Origin: Morchella semilibera
Taxonomy: Eukaryota; Ascomycota; Pezizomycetes; Pezizales; Morchellaceae
Assembly: GCA_009192285.1 (NCBI GenBank)
Contig: CM018603.1
Span: 6,321,613-6,385,612 of the forward strand
Length of the DNA stretch: 64,000 bases
Direction of reading: 5' to 3'
Each line of letters begins with the position of its first letter. Position 1 is the first letter of the stretch. Shown in pieces: positions 60,264-64,000 of the stretch. The notes under the pieces were generated by a model that saw only the letters and a list, made by a program, of their open reading frames with translations, was not told the origin of the DNA and did not search any database. The translations under genes were made by a program, and so were the position numbers.

Positions 60264-61683
60264 ATCTAGATTCTAGTCTTTAGTTTCCTTTCTCATTTCC
60301 TTTCTTCATTTCTTTCTCCTATTTCTTTCCCCTTCTAATTCTCATGTTTTGTCTCTGCTTCTTCCGCCTTTCAGTTTGCAAGTCTTGTAACTAAGCGGTG
60401 CGTGTCAGCAACACAGCCTTTGCAAAGTCTTACCGAACAAAGATCAATGCCTGAGGCCAGGGCATCGGGAAGGAATAGGATCATAGAGGTCGGAAAAGGA
60501 TCACAAGAGAATTCGGGTTCGCAAGGGGGGGGGGGGGGGGGGAGGAGGGGTCAAGAGGCACGGGATGTAGGAGGGTGTCTGAAGGGCAGTGCAAGAAGTA
60601 CTGACCACACCAACCACTAGTACCATGGGAGAAGAACGGGTAATGGGCAACAAAGACGGCAGTAAAACGCGCAACGAGCGGCGAAAAATGAACAGTTCAG
60701 CATTGGAATAGACGGATTATGGATTTTTCTTTGGAGTTTGGGACTGACGATTTAGATGGTTTAGATTTCTTTTTTTAGACTTTTTTCTTTTTTAGATTTT
60801 TAGACTTTTTTTTCGGTGTTTTCGATCTTTTTGTATTTTTAGATATTTTTAGATGTTCTAGATTGTTTGGATGGGATAGACAGGTGCATGTAGGAAACAC
60901 ATTTTAGGAGTACTTTTTGGTCTTTCTAGAATGATCGCAGCCAATTGATCTGGAAAGTGACATTAAACATTGGCATAGCATGGCATAACAAGGCATAATA
61001 GCATTGAAGACATAGCATAGCATAACACAGCGCTAGCATAGCATAGTATAGGAATTAGAATGGGAATATGCGATGAAGTGGCACAATTTTTCATAAGCTC
61101 CTTTGTTCGTTATATAGATACATCTTATTTACAATCGAAGAGCTAGATATTGGGATTGGGATTGTCTCCTGCTGACAGCAGGTGACCTGATTTATGTCAT
61201 TATTAATTGCCTGTTGCCTGTTGTTTGTAGAGTGGCTTGGACAATCCCCCGCAGTCATCATAGGAATCATAAGCTATGAATATGAAGCAAGACAAAAGCT
61301 AGCATCACTTCTGCTGATGTTGGTGATTTACTTTATATATAATCAGGTTGAAGGCCTTTTCTGTCTCTAACTATAAGGCTGATGCTGATCGTGTGGCTGT
61401 GACCTTACGGCGGTGGTAAGAGATCGGGTCCCGTTGGCGTGGATCTGGATGCTAAAGCTCACCGTCGGTAACTGTGTGGCGTGGTGGTGAGAAGTTGGGA
61501 GTGGGAAAGTGGCAGAAGTTAGGGTCCATGGCTCTGGTCCGTGCGCGCATTGACAGTTGAGGCTGAGAATAAAACCAGCTAACCTCCATCTACCAACATC
61601 GGACGACACCTAGACTCTCTCGGAAGTCCCCCCGCACCACTACAACAAATAGAAATACCCCAGAACCTATAGTAACAAGCGGC
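60264..61683. other. Intergenic spacer
   Basis: T/C-rich 3' flank of the NmrA-like gene, a G17 run near 60527, T-rich AGATTTTT repeats (60760-60860) and an imperfect CATAG pentamer repeat at 60972-61052. The last part is the ARL2 promoter and leader. I see no gene. Confidence 0.65.
60972..61052. repeat. Imperfect CATAG pentamer microsatellite
   Basis: Repeated GCATA/CATAG units with interruptions in non-coding DNA. Confidence 0.7.
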
Positions 61684-62710
61684 ATGTTGTCAATTCTCCG
61701 GAAGGCACAGTTAAAGGACAAGGAAATGCGGGTATTGATGCTGGGCTTGGATAACGCGGGGAAGACAACTATCGTGAAGCACATCATGGAGGAGGACGTC
61801 AACACCGTGAGCCCGACATTAGGTTTCATCATCAAAACTATCGATTACAAAGGGTAAAAATAAAGTTCCCTACTATTTCGTATGATTTATCCAGCTAGCG
61901 TTTTTTCTTTTTGTGCCCTCAGCCCTCAGAGAGTGATAATACTGCGCCTCATATTAAGTTCGAAGCTAATGATACTTGTAGTTACAAGTTAAATATTTGT
62001 GAGTAGCACAAACAAAAATACATATAATAAAAAGCAATGATTGGGGCTTTGATATCCGGACCCCAAAGAAAGGCCGGAAACCCCTTTATAACATCACTAA
62101 CACATCATGAGCACCTTATTAGGGGATGTTGGCGGTCAGAGGACCCTCCGCAGCTACTGGCGAAACTATTTTGAAAAGACCGACTCCTTGATCTGGGTCG
62201 TAGATGCCACTGATAGATTCCGACTCGAAGACTGTGCCACTGAACTTCACGGACTTCTCCAGGAAGAGGTATAGATCTTGTTTTTCTCTGGATTGCCTTG
62301 TCTATGCCTTAGAAATTTGTCTTGAAGGCGCCAACCAAAACGGATACAGAATATGAAGCTAATAACAAGTGCTTTAAAATCATATACAGCGATTACTTGG
62401 AGCAAGTTTATTAGTTTTTGCAAACAAGACAGACGTTGCTGGGTGCATGACTCATGATGAAATCCGGGAGGTAAGCGAAGCCGTTTATGAAACTCGTTAG
62501 AAAGACCCGGGGTGGGAATATTAGAAGCCAAAAGAGGCGTTGTTACCCTCATATACACTAACCGTTTTGAGCGGGAAGGGTCTTAAACTTGATGACATCA
62601 AGACGCACAAATGGACAATACTGCCTTGCAGCGCTATGACAGGCAAAAATCTCCAAGAAGGATTAGATTGGGTTGTGAAGGATGCTCAGGAAAGACTTTT
62701 CCTCTACTAG
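61684..62710 (+). CDS. ARL2: ADP-ribosylation-factor-like GTPase ARL2
   Basis: Small GTPase that controls tubulin folding cofactors and so microtubule assembly (yeast Cin4, fission-yeast Alp41). Exons 61684-61853, 61982-61998, 62123-62268, 62390-62470 and 62579-62710 give 181 residues, close to the usual 184. The start is [16 protein letters not shown], with no Gly at position 2, as in Arl2, which is not myristoylated. G1 is GLDNAGKT; switch I is [11 protein letters not shown]; the interswitch [21 protein letters not shown] carries the Arf/Arl G3 motif WDVGGQ, made only if the 17-base exon 2 is included. G4 is NKTD (NKQD in most Arf proteins) and G5 is CSAMTG. All phases agree. It is the most fragmented gene here, with four introns of 108-128 bp. 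Confidence 0.93.
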
Positions 62711-64000
62711 GCAATTTGGTTGAGTGTTTTAGAGACTGAGAGAAAAATACATGTATGCTATAAAATATGCAATGTTTGTTAACCGGATCATTGACCCGCT
62801 GCACATGTTACTGAGGCACCAGCCCGCAGGACAAAATAAGATCAAGTGAAGCATCTCCATACTCCCCGAAATATCAGAAAGTCATTCAAGTCTTTGAAAC
62901 CCAGGTTTACTTGCATGATCACAACATATTCCCAAATAACCCCAGTAAACTACGCGCCGTACAGCCTAGTGCCAACCGTCTGGATCAATTACATTCCACC
63001 ACGCGCAGGCCCCACCTCTTTTGCCGTGGTATTTTCTACCAGACCCTTTTAACTACGCCACAATCTGGCCCGATGGGGCGTTTACCAACATCTCAACCCC
63101 CTGCCGAATCTATCTTGCATGCACACATCTTTGCAGATGAGATCCGAAGATAGCACACACCACATGGTTGACTAAACGAGCCGCGCGCACCCGAGAAACG
63201 ATGAGCACAGAGCTAGAGCCTAGAAGGATGCAGTACAGTCATACAGAGACTCTCACCAAGTTGGCGCCAGACAATAGGATTATTCACGCGGCTGTCCGTT
63301 TTTCGCGCCTTCACCCCACACTTGTGCTTTCTTCAGGTACAGTAAGATGTACTTACGTGTGCTACATTGGGCCGCTCTCCTCATCCTGCTTGGTAGGCGA
63401 TGGAGGCACATATAGGGAATTCGGTTTCCCCCATTTTGATAGATTAAATTGCCGTTTTTTTTGTTACAGCGGTTGCTTATCCGGATGGAGATCAGTGAAA
63501 CCCCCATTAATTGAAAACAGGACCAGAAAACAGGCAAGGTGGTGGGGTTAAGCGTCAAGAGGAACCTTTGCCAGCCCATCTCAGTGTCATAAAAGTCAAC
63601 CTAGGGCCCTACCGGAGAACAGTCGCATGAGAAATGATCAGTACGGCCAACAACGCCGCTTTATGACTCGGCATATTTCCTTGCGCAGATTTACGGGTTG
63701 GTATTACTATTAGTAGGACCAAATAGTGAATTGAGAGGTTCATGATGATGGGTGACTAGGATTAATAGCCTAGGATATATTTTAGACGTATGCAGATTTC
63801 CGCTTGAGACGTTGGTTTTATTTTAGAGCAAGTCTGGAAAACCTAATCCTGGGGGCAGAAGCTTCTCGAAGTCATACTTACCTTCCCCGCAATATTATAG
63901 AAGCTTGAATTTGAGGTTCGCCCCATATAAACCTGCTTTTTGACTATATCTGAGGAGTTTCAGATTGAGAGGTAAGCTTCTGGACGCTATGCTCGGTTCG
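62711..64000. other. Terminal intergenic segment
   Basis: Non-coding as far as I can see, with TACATGTA at 62748. Reading frames near 63170-63550 on both strands resemble no family and have no supporting splice or codon signal. Confidence 0.6.

Noticed and set aside
63168-63551. Plus-strand frame of 127 codons near the window end
   Set aside because: No domain, mixed low-complexity composition, and a competing frame on the other strand.

Overview
This window looks like nuclear DNA of a filamentous ascomycete (Pezizomycotina). The evidence is short GT-AG introns (49-293 bp), a Zn2Cys6 regulator, an Ssh4-type SPRY adaptor, a two-module Cps1/DIP2 protein, a DUF4045-gelsolin protein and HSP104. 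Coding sequence fills only about a third of the window. The gene-poor, AT-rich spacers (up to 7 kb) hold small non-autonomous transposons and homopolymer runs. That layout fits Pezizomycetes (truffle or morel relatives), but I cannot fix the genus.

Layout: 1-180 holds the N-terminus of a minus-strand gene, possibly an RDH54-like Swi2/Snf2 translocase. 3448-5162 is SSH4-like; about 11375-13244 is the class II cAMP phosphodiesterase PDE1; 16651-22442 is CPS1/DIP2, which converges on HSP104 (26024-23102, minus). 29793-31341 encodes a secreted protein with three cupredoxin domains. 40294-37757 (minus) is a Zn2Cys6 transcription factor. 47328-51793 is DUF4045 plus gelsolin repeats and converges on an ALO1-type sugar-lactone oxidase (54597-52817, minus). 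57090-56752 (minus) is a possible small gene, 59055-60263 an NmrA/isoflavone-reductase-like protein, and 61684-62710 the small GTPase ARL2. These are mostly housekeeping genes with no operon or metabolic-cluster logic. I see no tRNA or rRNA gene, CRISPR array, or recognisable retrovirus-like element.

The spacers hold the more unusual material. There is a tRNA-derived SINE with a 28-nt A tail and a 183-bp Harbinger/Tourist-like MITE (TAA target duplication) nested in it. A small foldback element occurs twice, 17 kb apart. Another element of 197 bp has 19-bp perfect inverted ends. The palindromic octamer TACATGTA occurs 28 times, where about 1-2 are expected by chance, almost always outside exons.

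Three otherwise conserved genes (SSH4, CPS1, the Zn2Cys6 factor) each need one or two extra bases to stay in frame, always in the same sense (one base missing). The neighbouring HSP104, gelsolin, ARL2, ALO1 and NmrA-like genes are intact. I read this as likely assembly indels, but real lesions are not excluded.
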